This document shows positions 1-7,575 of a DNA stretch of 50,216 bases, one piece after another; the first letter of the stretch is position 1; every line of letters begins with the position of its first letter. The translations under genes and the position numbers were made by a program. The notes under the pieces were generated by a model. That model saw only the letters and a list, made by a program, of their open reading frames with translations, was not told where the DNA came from and made no database searches. Source of the DNA: an uncultured Candidatus Melainabacteria bacterium (GTDB lineage Bacteria > Cyanobacteriota > Vampirovibrionia > Gastranaerophilales > Gastranaerophilaceae); assembly GCA_934699705.1 (NCBI GenBank), contig CAKUXD010000010.1, forward strand, positions 1 to 50,216, given 5' to 3'.

Positions 1-938
1 CCTAAAACACTTGACATACTTGATATATAGGCGTTTTCAAAGCCCACAAGATATTTTCTACAAAAATTTGATAGCCTCAAAATACTCTTTCTTGCTAATA
101 TTAAATTTTTTGAAATAACCTCTGAATTAAGAGGGTTTTCAGCTTTATCTGCAATAATTCTTGGACAATTAAATGCAATAGAATTAGGCATTCCAGCTAT
201 TGAAAACAGCTGAAAGTAGTTTCTGTCTGTATCTTCAATAACTCTATCAGCTACTGCTTTGTCAAATAAAGGCTTTAAAGCCCATTTTTTATTCAAATCC
301 CAAGTATAGGCAGTCGATAAGTGGATTTGATTATTGATATTTGCTACGGTTGTAACATTTCTGTCATTATCATAACTCTCTATCCACTTTCCGAATTTAT
401 CTAAATCAACTCCACTCATTATAAAACGCAAGGTTGTAGGCTGATTTTCATTATCTTTATTTATAAAATTACAATTTGATAAAAATCCGACATCACAATT
501 TCCTGTTGCATCAATGACATACTTCGCGCCGATAGATACCAATAACATATTACATTCAAGTTCAATCGATTTGATATATCTGCTAGCTATATTTACATTT
601 CTTAATATCGTTTCAAATTTTACTTCAACATTTGCTTCTTGCATAAGTTCGTCTAAAACGATTTTTGCAATCTCAGGATTAAACCAGCCCTCATTACCGT
701 CAATATAGGTTATTGCAGAATTATAGTCTTTCATTTTCTGTATAAAAACGTTGAAAAAATCGTTATTAATAGATTTCTTTGAAGTTTTCATCATTGGAGT
801 AACAAGCCCAGAGGTCATTGTACCGCCTAAATTTATAGACTTTTCTACGAGTAAAACTTTTTTCCCAGCCTTACCTAGTGTATAAGCAACGGCACAACCT
901 GAAGTTCCACCACCAATAATAACTACATCATAGGTCAT
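1..938 (-). CDS. FAD-dependent oxidoreductase, partial (C-terminus beyond window)
   Basis: The reading frame starts at the ATG at 938 (MTYDVVIIGGGTSG) and stays open to the window edge, giving about 312 residues. The N-terminus is a Rossmann dinucleotide-binding motif (GGGTSG) followed by an acidic strand end (LLVEK). A second FAD-family signature, YVIDATGN, appears near residue 140. This fits the FAD_oxidored-type flavoproteins rather than the DAO-type MnmC2 domain, although it lies directly downstream of an MnmC1-like gene. Its start overlaps the stop of that gene by 11 bases, which implies translational coupling. Just before the IDATG motif the coding strand carries an inverted copy of a 28-bp repeat (read as NMLLVSI) that is also found twice in the upstream gene. 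Substrate is unknown. Confidence 0.8.
   Translation of the reverse strand, partial: MTYDVVIIGGGTSGCAVAYTLGKAGKKVLLVEKSINLGGTMTSGLVTPMMKTSKKSINNDFFNVFIQKMKDYNSAITYIDGNEGWFNPEIAKIVLDELMQEANVEVKFETILRNVNIASRYIKSIELECNMLLVSIGAKYVIDATGNCDVGFLSNCNFINKDNENQPTTLRFIMSGVDLDKFGKWIESYDNDRNVTTVANINNQIHLSTAYTWDLNKKWALKPLFDKAVADRVIEDTDRNYFQLFSIAGMPNSIAFNCPRIIADKAENPLNSEVISKNLILARKSILRLSNFCRKYLVGFENAYISSMSSVL
525..552 (+). repeat. 28-bp interspersed repeat, copy 1 (inverted)
   Basis: CGC, three variable bases (GCC), then GATAGATACCAATAA followed by CATATTA. It lies inside the FAD oxidoreductase gene, in the opposite orientation to the other two copies relative to the coding strand. Confidence 0.75.
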
Positions 939-2367
939 TATAATGTTCTCCTTTGAATTTTTTGATAAATTGTGTTGTCGATATCAAATCACTTTCATCA
1001 ATTTCAGTTTTTCGACGTTCTAAAATTTCTTCCCTGTTTGAATTTAAGTTTTTATCTTTGTAGGTTATACCTGCTTTTGAACGAATTAAACCCAAGTCAA
1101 ATTCATCTAGGGGGTACTTTATTAATTCTTTATTCTTTGTCGCTATTGTACCCGTAAATTTATTTTCATGTTCATTAAAAATTTTACCAACATAAAAATT
1201 GTTTTCTAAAAATGCATTTCTTATTGAAGCTGAAGAAGAATAAGTCAAAATTTTGCCATCAAAATTCAAAACAGAATACAAAAGTTTAATAAATTCATAA
1301 GACCATAATTCAGGAGCTAATGTTGGTGTAAAAGCATCTAAAAATATTAAATCATATCTGTTGAAATTATTTTTCAAATAATTTCGTGCATCATCGCTAA
1401 TGTATTTGATTGAAATTTTGTTATTTTTTAATACTTTTAGACTATTTTTATAACATATAGATATATACCGATAATATATATTATGTAAAAAGGTCGATTT
1501 AAATCCCTTAGGGGATAGTTTATACCTCTTGTTTTGATAAAAACGAAGGAAATCTACCATTTCTTCATTAAAAAATTTTTTAAGCCTCTTATCGGTCAAT
1601 TTCGCTTTTATTATTTCGTCAAGGAAATTTTCTCCATATTTTTTTATTAATGCCATGAGCAAAATCATATCTACTTCTTGATGATGCTTATAAATATTTT
1701 TAAAAAACTTTTTGTCCTCTAAAAATTTATCAACCTTTTTTATCCCTGAACTTTTTGATTTGTATTTTCTGTTTTTGTTCGCAAAAAATGGCGATAATTT
1801 CATTAAAGTTTCATTATAATCAACTGCATCAATGTTTATAAAAAATTTTTTATTTTTTGTTTCATCGTATCTATTTATTTTTTCAAAATTTGCATACGAA
1901 ACTCTAATATTTTTTCTATTTTTAATAAAATCCTTTAAAAATTCTTTAAAAATATTATTGGTATCTATCTGTGCGTTATAAAAAGAAATTATTTTATATT
2001 TTTTTGGAAAATTTTCTGATTTTTTATTATTATTTTTTGATAATATGTTATTGGTATCTATCGTAGCGATATTTGTTGTAAGAGATGAATTATTTTTTAA
2101 AATTTCTTGTGAAAAATTTTCTAAAAAATAATTTAAAAAACCTTTTGTATTGTAACCAATTCCATAACATAAATCTAAAACTTTTATTCTATTAGTTTTA
2201 TTTAAGTAGAAATTTATATCTGCAGGTATAATAAACTTATCATAAGCCTCGCTATATGCACCATAAACAGAGTGGTAAATGTCCTCTGTTTTACAGTCAT
2301 ATAAACCAACTGAGCCATCTTTTGTATAATAAGCCAAAATATCCTTCATAACTATATTATAAGGCAT
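928..2367 (-). CDS. MnmC1/MnmD-like tRNA (mnm5s2U34) methyltransferase with large insertion
   Basis: An SAM-dependent methyltransferase of the MnmC N-terminal/DUF752 type, which methylates the aminomethyl group on wobble uridine of certain tRNAs. Visible signatures are the SAM-binding loop VLDLCYGIGYNT (about residues 62-73), DARNYL followed by DLIFLDAFTP (about 350-370), PELWSYEFI and a TYSSSASIRNAFLENNFYVG block close to the C-terminus. All are typical of stand-alone MnmD proteins. At 479 residues it is roughly 200 longer than the catalytic domain. The extra part is Lys/Asn/Phe-rich and lies between the SAM loop and the C-terminal half. Two in-frame copies of a 28-bp repeat (each encoding IDTNNI) sit in this insertion. 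The ATG at 2349 (MKDILAYYT) is an alternative start that fits the family better. The gene is 32 bp downstream of a phosphodiesterase gene. Confidence 0.78.
   Translation of the reverse strand: MPYNIVMKDILAYYTKDGSVGLYDCKTEDIYHSVYGAYSEAYDKFIIPADINFYLNKTNRIKVLDLCYGIGYNTKGFLNYFLENFSQEILKNNSSLTTNIATIDTNNILSKNNNKKSENFPKKYKIISFYNAQIDTNNIFKEFLKDFIKNRKNIRVSYANFEKINRYDETKNKKFFINIDAVDYNETLMKLSPFFANKNRKYKSKSSGIKKVDKFLEDKKFFKNIYKHHQEVDMILLMALIKKYGENFLDEIIKAKLTDKRLKKFFNEEMVDFLRFYQNKRYKLSPKGFKSTFLHNIYYRYISICYKNSLKVLKNNKISIKYISDDARNYLKNNFNRYDLIFLDAFTPTLAPELWSYEFIKLLYSVLNFDGKILTYSSSASIRNAFLENNFYVGKIFNEHENKFTGTIATKNKELIKYPLDEFDLGLIRSKAGITYKDKNLNSNREEILERRKTEIDESDLISTTQFIKKFKGEHYNDL
1948..1975 (-). repeat. 28-bp interspersed repeat, copy 2
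   Basis: On the minus strand: CGC, three variable bases (ACA), GATAGATACCAATAA, then TATTT. It is in frame in the MnmD-like gene, encoding IDTNNI. Confidence 0.75.
2041..2068 (-). repeat. 28-bp interspersed repeat, copy 3
   Basis: On the minus strand: CGC, three variable bases (TAC), GATAGATACCAATAA, then CATATTA, identical to copy 1 outside the variable triplet. It is read in the same frame as copy 2, again giving IDTNNI, and lies 93 bp from it. Confidence 0.78.
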
Positions 2368-2399
2368 TTTAGAATTATTTAAAAATTTGTTAAATTACT

Positions 2400-3131
2400 T
2401 TACATGTGGCGAGTTTCAGGTTTGATAAGCATTTGCGCCAAATTATTCGCGCCATCGAAATTTCTCTCAGATAAGATATTTGAAGCTGAAACTCTGTCGT
2501 AGTCAATCATTTTGTGTTCAACCAACAATTCGCCATTAGCAACTTCTGCTATAACATAACAGGCATCAGGTTTTTCAGTAAAAGGTCTGCCTACACTACC
2601 AACATTTACTATTGTTTTTTTAGACTCAGTTTGATATCCACATGGAATATGTGTATGACCGCAAAAAATCACGCTTTCTTCAACATTTTGAACAATTTCT
2701 TCAATTTTTTCCATTGATAAATTTGGAAAAATATTTTCATCATTTTTGCGTGGAGAACCGTGTACCAAAAGAATTTTCACCCCTTCAATTTCAATTGATT
2801 TTTGCGCAGGTAAATTTTTTAAAAATTCTTTGTTTTCTGGTGAAATTTCTTCGACATCAAGTTTAAGAGCATTTGCCATAATTGGTGCATTATCGTGGAC
2901 TTTTTTGTATAAATCCTCAGAATAATTAACTATCATGTTATCCGTATTGCCTTGAATAACAGTCCAATTTTGATTTTTAACAAAATTAACTGTTTTATTT
3001 GGTTCTGGACCAGCCATAGCTAAATCTCCAAGACAATAAATTTTATCAATATTTTGGCTTTTAATATCATTTAAAACGGCGTTTAGAGCAAACATATTGC
3101 CATGTATATCAGAAATAACTGCAAATTTCAT
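2400..3131 (-). CDS. Calcineurin-like metallophosphoesterase (YfcE/MJ0936-type phosphodiesterase)
   Basis: A 243-residue metal-dependent phosphoesterase of the small YfcE/MJ0936 type. Metal-binding motifs are DIHGN (residues 8-12), GDLAMAGP (about 35-42), GNTDN (about 61-65), VHGSPR and GHTHIP. These supply the Asp, His and Asn ligands of a binuclear site. Members hydrolyse phosphodiesters in vitro and the natural substrate is usually unknown. The start is supported by a GAGGT ribosome-binding site 5 bases upstream. It is divergent from ispG with only 38 bp between the two start codons, and it precedes the MnmD-like gene on the same strand, probably in one transcript. Confidence 0.88.
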   Translation of the reverse strand: MKFAVISDIHGNMFALNAVLNDIKSQNIDKIYCLGDLAMAGPEPNKTVNFVKNQNWTVIQGNTDNMIVNYSEDLYKKVHDNAPIMANALKLDVEEISPENKEFLKNLPAQKSIEIEGVKILLVHGSPRKNDENIFPNLSMEKIEEIVQNVEESVIFCGHTHIPCGYQTESKKTIVNVGSVGRPFTEKPDACYVIAEVANGELLVEHKMIDYDRVSASNILSERNFDGANNLAQMLIKPETRHM

Positions 3132-3154
3132 AACTACCTCATGCTTTATTTTAG

Positions 3155-3163
3155 TGTTATTAT
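3155..3163 (+). promoter_or_regulatory. Candidate extended -10 promoter of ispG (leaderless)
   Basis: TG, one base, then TATTAT (3158-3163), followed six bases later by the ispG ATG. No Shine-Dalgarno sequence and no good -35 box are seen. Confidence 0.4.
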
Positions 3164-3169
3164 TATTTT

Positions 3170-4222
3170 ATGATAAAAAGAAGAAAAACAAAACAAATTT
3201 CTATTGGAAACGTAAAAATTGGCGGTGATGCACCAATTTCAGTGCAATCTATGTGTAATACAGACACTAGAGATGTTAACACAACAATAAAACAAATTAA
3301 TGAGCTTGCAGAAGCTGGTTGCGAAGTGATTAGATTAGCGGTATTAAATAAAGACGCAGGAGAGGCGCTTAAAGACATCGTCAACAAATCACCTATTCCA
3401 GTTGTCGCAGATATTCATTTTGATTATAGATTAGCGCTACAAGCTATTAATAATGGGGTTTCAGCTTTAAGATTAAATCCTGGCAATATTGGTAAACGCG
3501 AAAATGTTGAAAAAGTTGTAAATCTTGCAAAACAACAAAATATACCTATTAGAATAGGTATTAATGCTGGTTCTTTAGAAAAATCTCTTAAAGATTTAGA
3601 TATTCCACTTGCAGAAAAAATGGTTAAAAGTGCAGAAGGTCATATTAAAATTCTCGAAGATTTGGATTTTGATTTAATAAAAGTTTCGTTAAAATCTTCT
3701 GATGTTTTAACCACAATTGAAGCATATAAAGCATTTTCTGAAAAATATGATTATCCTTTACACATTGGTTTAACTGAATCTGGAACATTAAAAGGCGGAT
3801 TAGTTAAATCTTCCGTTGGTATCGGAAGTCTTTTATCACAAGGAATTGGTGATACAATTAGAGTTTCATTAACAGAAAATCCTATTGAAGAAGTTCATGC
3901 TGGCTACGCTATTTTGAAATCGCTAAATTTAAGACAAAAAGGCGTCAACTTTGTATCTTGCCCAACTTGTGGAAGAACACAAATTGACTTAATCGGACTT
4001 GCAAAAAAAGTTGAAGAACGATTTAAAAATTTAGACGCAAATATTACAATTGCAACCATGGGTTGTGCTGTTAATGGTCCAGGAGAAGCTCAACACGCTG
4101 ATTTTGGTATTGCTGGGGGTATTAACGAAGGCTATATCTTTAAAAAAGGCGAAGTAATTGCAAGGGTTTCAGAAGACAAACTACTTGATGAACTTGAAAA
4201 ATTAATAAAAAACTCTTTATAA
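3170..4222 (+). CDS. ispG: (E)-4-hydroxy-3-methylbut-2-enyl-diphosphate synthase
   Basis: This 350-residue protein is the bacterial GcpE/IspG enzyme, which reduces MEcPP to HMBPP in the MEP isoprenoid pathway using a 4Fe-4S cluster. The sequence opens with the family block IGNVKIGGDAPISVQSMCNTDT. It carries the cluster cysteines in SCPTCGRTQIDL (about residues 263-274) and MGCAVNGPGEA (about 302-312). Length matches the short bacterial form without the plant-type insert. There is no ribosome-binding site ahead of the ATG, and a TATTAT box ends six bases before it, so the mRNA may be leaderless. The following pathway enzyme, IspH, is encoded at 31400-32272. Confidence 0.97.
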   Translation: MIKRRKTKQISIGNVKIGGDAPISVQSMCNTDTRDVNTTIKQINELAEAGCEVIRLAVLNKDAGEALKDIVNKSPIPVVADIHFDYRLALQAINNGVSALRLNPGNIGKRENVEKVVNLAKQQNIPIRIGINAGSLEKSLKDLDIPLAEKMVKSAEGHIKILEDLDFDLIKVSLKSSDVLTTIEAYKAFSEKYDYPLHIGLTESGTLKGGLVKSSVGIGSLLSQGIGDTIRVSLTENPIEEVHAGYAILKSLNLRQKGVNFVSCPTCGRTQIDLIGLAKKVEERFKNLDANITIATMGCAVNGPGEAQHADFGIAGGINEGYIFKKGEVIARVSEDKLLDELEKLIKNSL

Positions 4223-4235
4223 ATTTGTAATATTC

Positions 4236-4264
4236 TTGCCATAATTTAACAGATATATTATAAT
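4236..4264 (+). promoter_or_regulatory. Sigma-70-type promoter of the small secreted protein gene
   Basis: TTGCCA (4236-4241), a 17-base spacer and TATAAT (4259-4264), the clearest consensus promoter in the window. It would give a leader of about 20 bases. Confidence 0.7.
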
Positions 4265-4292
4265 GTTAAATTATTAATCTATGGAGAAAACA

Positions 4293-4595
4293 ATGAAAAT
4301 TAAACATTTAATTATAATATCCGCACTAGCACTTTCAATGTTACCAGCAAATGCATATATGGTTACAGAAGAAGTTACATCACCAGAATACTTGATTAAC
4401 AACAACTATTCGTCGCAAATTGCGGATTTAGTTCAACTAGAAATTGCAAAAAATCATAACAGAGAATATAAATCAAGTAGATACGTAAAAAAATCTATTT
4501 TTAGAAAGCTATGGGAATACTTCGACCCTGCAACTGATGATGGCTACTTACTTCAACATGACATCAAGCCATATAACAGTTTTACTGATTGGTAA
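4293..4595 (+). CDS. Small secreted protein of unknown function
   Basis: About 100 residues starting at the ATG at 4293 (MKIKHLIIISALALSMLPANA). That start is preceded by GGAGAAAA at a good distance; an in-frame ATG at 4281 lies within the ribosome-binding site itself and is unlikely to be used. The N-terminus is a classic Sec signal peptide with probable cleavage after ANA. The mature part is short, charged and rich in Tyr, with an RKLWEYFDP segment and a C-terminal FTDW. I recognise no domain. It has its own promoter at 4236-4264 and ends 13 bp from the convergent nuoN stop, with no terminator visible between them. Confidence 0.75.
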   Translation: MKIKHLIIISALALSMLPANAYMVTEEVTSPEYLINNNYSSQIADLVQLEIAKNHNREYKSSRYVKKSIFRKLWEYFDPATDDGYLLQHDIKPYNSFTDW

Positions 4596-4608
4596 ACCTA
4601 GTTTTACT

Positions 4609-6051
4609 TTATAGATAATATGCAATAAAATTACACACATTTATTACAATATTTGGGCAAATACCTATAAATAGTGTGATAAATGCGCATGTGTATAAAA
4701 TCACCATTGGTGATGAAGATTTATTTGGCAAGATTTCGTTATCAACGGAAGTATTTTTTTCAAACATTAATTTTACAATATTTGTATAGTAGAAACAAGC
4801 AACGATGATTGTCATTGCAACTATTAACAAGATTGGAATAAAAATAGCACCAGATTTTACAACAGCTGAAAACAAATAAAATTTAGCTATAAATCCTGAA
4901 GTTAACGGGAAGCCTGCCAATCCAAACACGCAAATTGCAAATGCTAGCGCAAAAAATGGATTTGAATATGCAAATCCTTTAAATTCATACAATTTCGAAG
5001 AATAATTTGAGTTTTCAAGAACAATTACTGATGCAAAAACGCCTAAATTCATAAATACATAAGTAATTAAGTAAAAAATAACTGTTGACAAGCTATAAAC
5101 TGACATTAATGCTAATGGCAACATCATATAAGCTGCATTTGCGCTTGAACTACAACCAAGAAGTCTTAAAATATTTTTCTGCCTAATTGCAAGAATATTT
5201 GCCCAAATTGCAGTTAAAGTTGCAATCAACAAAATTATAATTGGCAACTCAAAAGAATAACTCAATGGAAATGCTAATAAACGTGCCAAAATTGCAATCA
5301 TAGCAATTTTCGGTACTGTTGCGACAAATGCAGAAACAGAAGTCGCAGAACCTTCATAAATGTCTAAAACCCAATTAGAAAATGGTAATAACGCTAACTT
5401 AAATACTAAACCTAGAAAAATGAAAATATTAGCTAATGTATAAATTAAACTTGCATCATTTTTCATAAAATAGTTATTAATATCACTAAAGTTCAAACTT
5501 CCTGTAATTCCGTATAAATACGACACTCCAAATAAAAATACCGCAGTCGCAAATACATTTGAAATTATATACTTAAATGACGCCTCTTTTGACAAATACC
5601 CTTTTTTATAAGCGATTAAAAAGTACGTCGCAAAGCTTAATAATTCAAGCGATACAGTCAACATTAAAAAATCATTTGAGGAAACAACAAATAATGCCCC
5701 TAATGTTGCTGTTAATAACAACATATAAAATTGAAAAGTTTTATGATTTCTTTTTGAAACATTTTTCTTTGATAAAAGTATGACTATAAGCGAGGATATA
5801 AGTATAAACGCCTTAATGAATACTGTAAAAATATCAGAAATACAATTATCGCTAAATGCGTAATAAATTGGCTCAATTTGTAATTTATTAAGCGAAAATA
5901 AGGCAATAATAGTGCCTGATAGAGCAATCCACTTTGAGGCTTTATTAAATTTTACGTTATAAAACATAGATATAAATGCTAAAACAAAGATTGTAATTAG
6001 CATAAATAATTCTGGAAGCATTGAATTTAAAATATCTGCGATTATTTTCAT
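4609..6051 (-). CDS. nuoN: NADH-quinone oxidoreductase-like subunit N
   Basis: A 480-residue polytopic membrane protein of the proton-pumping Mrp-antiporter-like family, the last gene of the 11-gene nuo operon. About 14 hydrophobic segments can be counted. The region with FLGLVFKLALLPFSNWVLDIYEG matches the conserved Lys/Pro-containing pump helix of NuoN (usually FKxxxxPFHxWxPDVYEG). Here Asn replaces the customary His before the Trp. It starts 3 bases after the nuoM stop. Each of NuoL, M and N is expected to move one proton during quinone reduction. Confidence 0.93.
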   Translation of the reverse strand: MKIIADILNSMLPELFMLITIFVLAFISMFYNVKFNKASKWIALSGTIIALFSLNKLQIEPIYYAFSDNCISDIFTVFIKAFILISSLIVILLSKKNVSKRNHKTFQFYMLLLTATLGALFVVSSNDFLMLTVSLELLSFATYFLIAYKKGYLSKEASFKYIISNVFATAVFLFGVSYLYGITGSLNFSDINNYFMKNDASLIYTLANIFIFLGLVFKLALLPFSNWVLDIYEGSATSVSAFVATVPKIAMIAILARLLAFPLSYSFELPIIILLIATLTAIWANILAIRQKNILRLLGCSSSANAAYMMLPLALMSVYSLSTVIFYLITYVFMNLGVFASVIVLENSNYSSKLYEFKGFAYSNPFFALAFAICVFGLAGFPLTSGFIAKFYLFSAVVKSGAIFIPILLIVAMTIIVACFYYTNIVKLMFEKNTSVDNEILPNKSSSPMVILYTCAFITLFIGICPNIVINVCNFIAYYL

Positions 6052-6054
6052 GTT

Positions 6055-7575
6055 TTATCCTCCAAAAGCACCAATGAACGTAGTAATACAAGTTTTTATT
6101 GTATCAATCAAGGTCATCGGCAAGCAACCAAATAAAATTAATACAATAGTAATCGAAAATAACACAAGAGCTTCATTATTAGTGATATCTGCAATTTTTT
6201 CAAAACGTTCTAAAATCGTATCATAATAAACCTTGTGAAAAAATCTTAAACAGTATGCAACAGATAAAACTATTACAACTACTGAAGTAAGAGCAACAAC
6301 TTGAATTAAATAATTATTTAAGACAGTTGAATTAAAAGCACCCCACAAGGTCAAAAATTCGCCTACAAATAGCATTAGTCCAGGTAATCCGACCGCCGAC
6401 AACACAATTACTAATGAAAATGCACTAAATCTCGGCATAACAGAAGCAATTCCTCCAAGTTGAGAAATTTCTCTTGTTTTAGTGCGTTCATAAATAACCC
6501 CGACAATAAAGAATAAGCCTGCGCTTACAACACCATGAGCCAGCATTAAAAATATAGCGCCAGTTATACCAACTGATGTTAATGAACATAATCCTAATAA
6601 AATTATTCCCATTGCTGAAATACTTGAATAAGCAATAATTCTCTTTATATCATTTTGTCTGTAAGCAAGAATACTCGCAAAAATTATATTTATAAATGCC
6701 AATATGATAAGGTATGGCAACATTAATAAAAATGGATCAGGCAAAAGCTGAATATTAAAACGCAAAATACCGTAAGCACCCATTTTTAAAAGTAAACCCG
6801 CAAGTAATATACTAATTGGAGTCGGTGCATCAACATGAGCTTTTGGAAGCCAAGAATGAAGAGGAATTACAGGTAATTTTACTGCAAAACCAATAAAAAT
6901 TAATATTGAAGCTATAAGTTGCAAATGAATTGGTGCAACATCATAATCAAAGTTAAGTTCAGAAATACAACCAGTTAATTGCGAAGTTGAAATAAAATGG
7001 AAATTATATAACATTAAGAATCCGCAAAGCATAAATATACTTCCGCCAAATGTATATAATAAAAATTGCATGGCAGATTTTTTAGCTTTACCTTCACCCC
7101 ACAAACTAATCAAGAAGTACGTTGGGATTAATTCTAACTCCCAAAACATAAAAAATTCAAAAATATCTTGTGCGCTAAAAACGCCCAAAACTGCAAATTC
7201 TAACAAAAATATTAGTGCATAATACAAAGAGTGTTTTGATTTTATAACTCCTTTGCTTGCCATACAAGCAATAAGCGCTAAAAATGTTGTTAATAATATC
7301 ATCACTAATGACAAACTATCAAGCCCAAAAGATAAAGAAATTCCAAGAGCATCAAGCCAATCATCGCCTAAAAATTTCAAAGACTCTGAAAAATTTATGC
7401 CATCTGCTGGGTTAAATCCTATAAAGAACAACAATGAATATAAAAATATAATTGCAGAAAAAGTTTTTGCCAAACGTCTTATTAATACTGAATGTCCTGA
7501 AAAAATTGGGGTTAAGAATAAACAACAAAACACCAACGGTAAAAATATTAATATTTTTAATGATATTAAACTCAT
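6055..7575 (-). CDS. nuoM: NADH-quinone oxidoreductase-like subunit M
   Basis: A 506-residue antiporter-like pump subunit of complex I. Diagnostic blocks are FFMFWELELIPTYFLISLWG (about residues 140-160), which holds the conserved helix-5 Glu, and FAVKLPVIPLHSWLPKAHVDAPTPISILLAGLLLKMGAYGILR (about 225-270), which holds the conserved Lys, His and discontinuous-helix Pro residues. Its start overlaps the nuoL stop by one base (TAATG), an arrangement repeated through the operon that implies translational coupling. Confidence 0.96.
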   Translation of the reverse strand: MSLISLKILIFLPLVFCCLFLTPIFSGHSVLIRRLAKTFSAIIFLYSLLFFIGFNPADGINFSESLKFLGDDWLDALGISLSFGLDSLSLVMILLTTFLALIACMASKGVIKSKHSLYYALIFLLEFAVLGVFSAQDIFEFFMFWELELIPTYFLISLWGEGKAKKSAMQFLLYTFGGSIFMLCGFLMLYNFHFISTSQLTGCISELNFDYDVAPIHLQLIASILIFIGFAVKLPVIPLHSWLPKAHVDAPTPISILLAGLLLKMGAYGILRFNIQLLPDPFLLMLPYLIILAFINIIFASILAYRQNDIKRIIAYSSISAMGIILLGLCSLTSVGITGAIFLMLAHGVVSAGLFFIVGVIYERTKTREISQLGGIASVMPRFSAFSLVIVLSAVGLPGLMLFVGEFLTLWGAFNSTVLNNYLIQVVALTSVVVIVLSVAYCLRFFHKVYYDTILERFEKIADITNNEALVLFSITIVLILFGCLPMTLIDTIKTCITTFIGAFGG

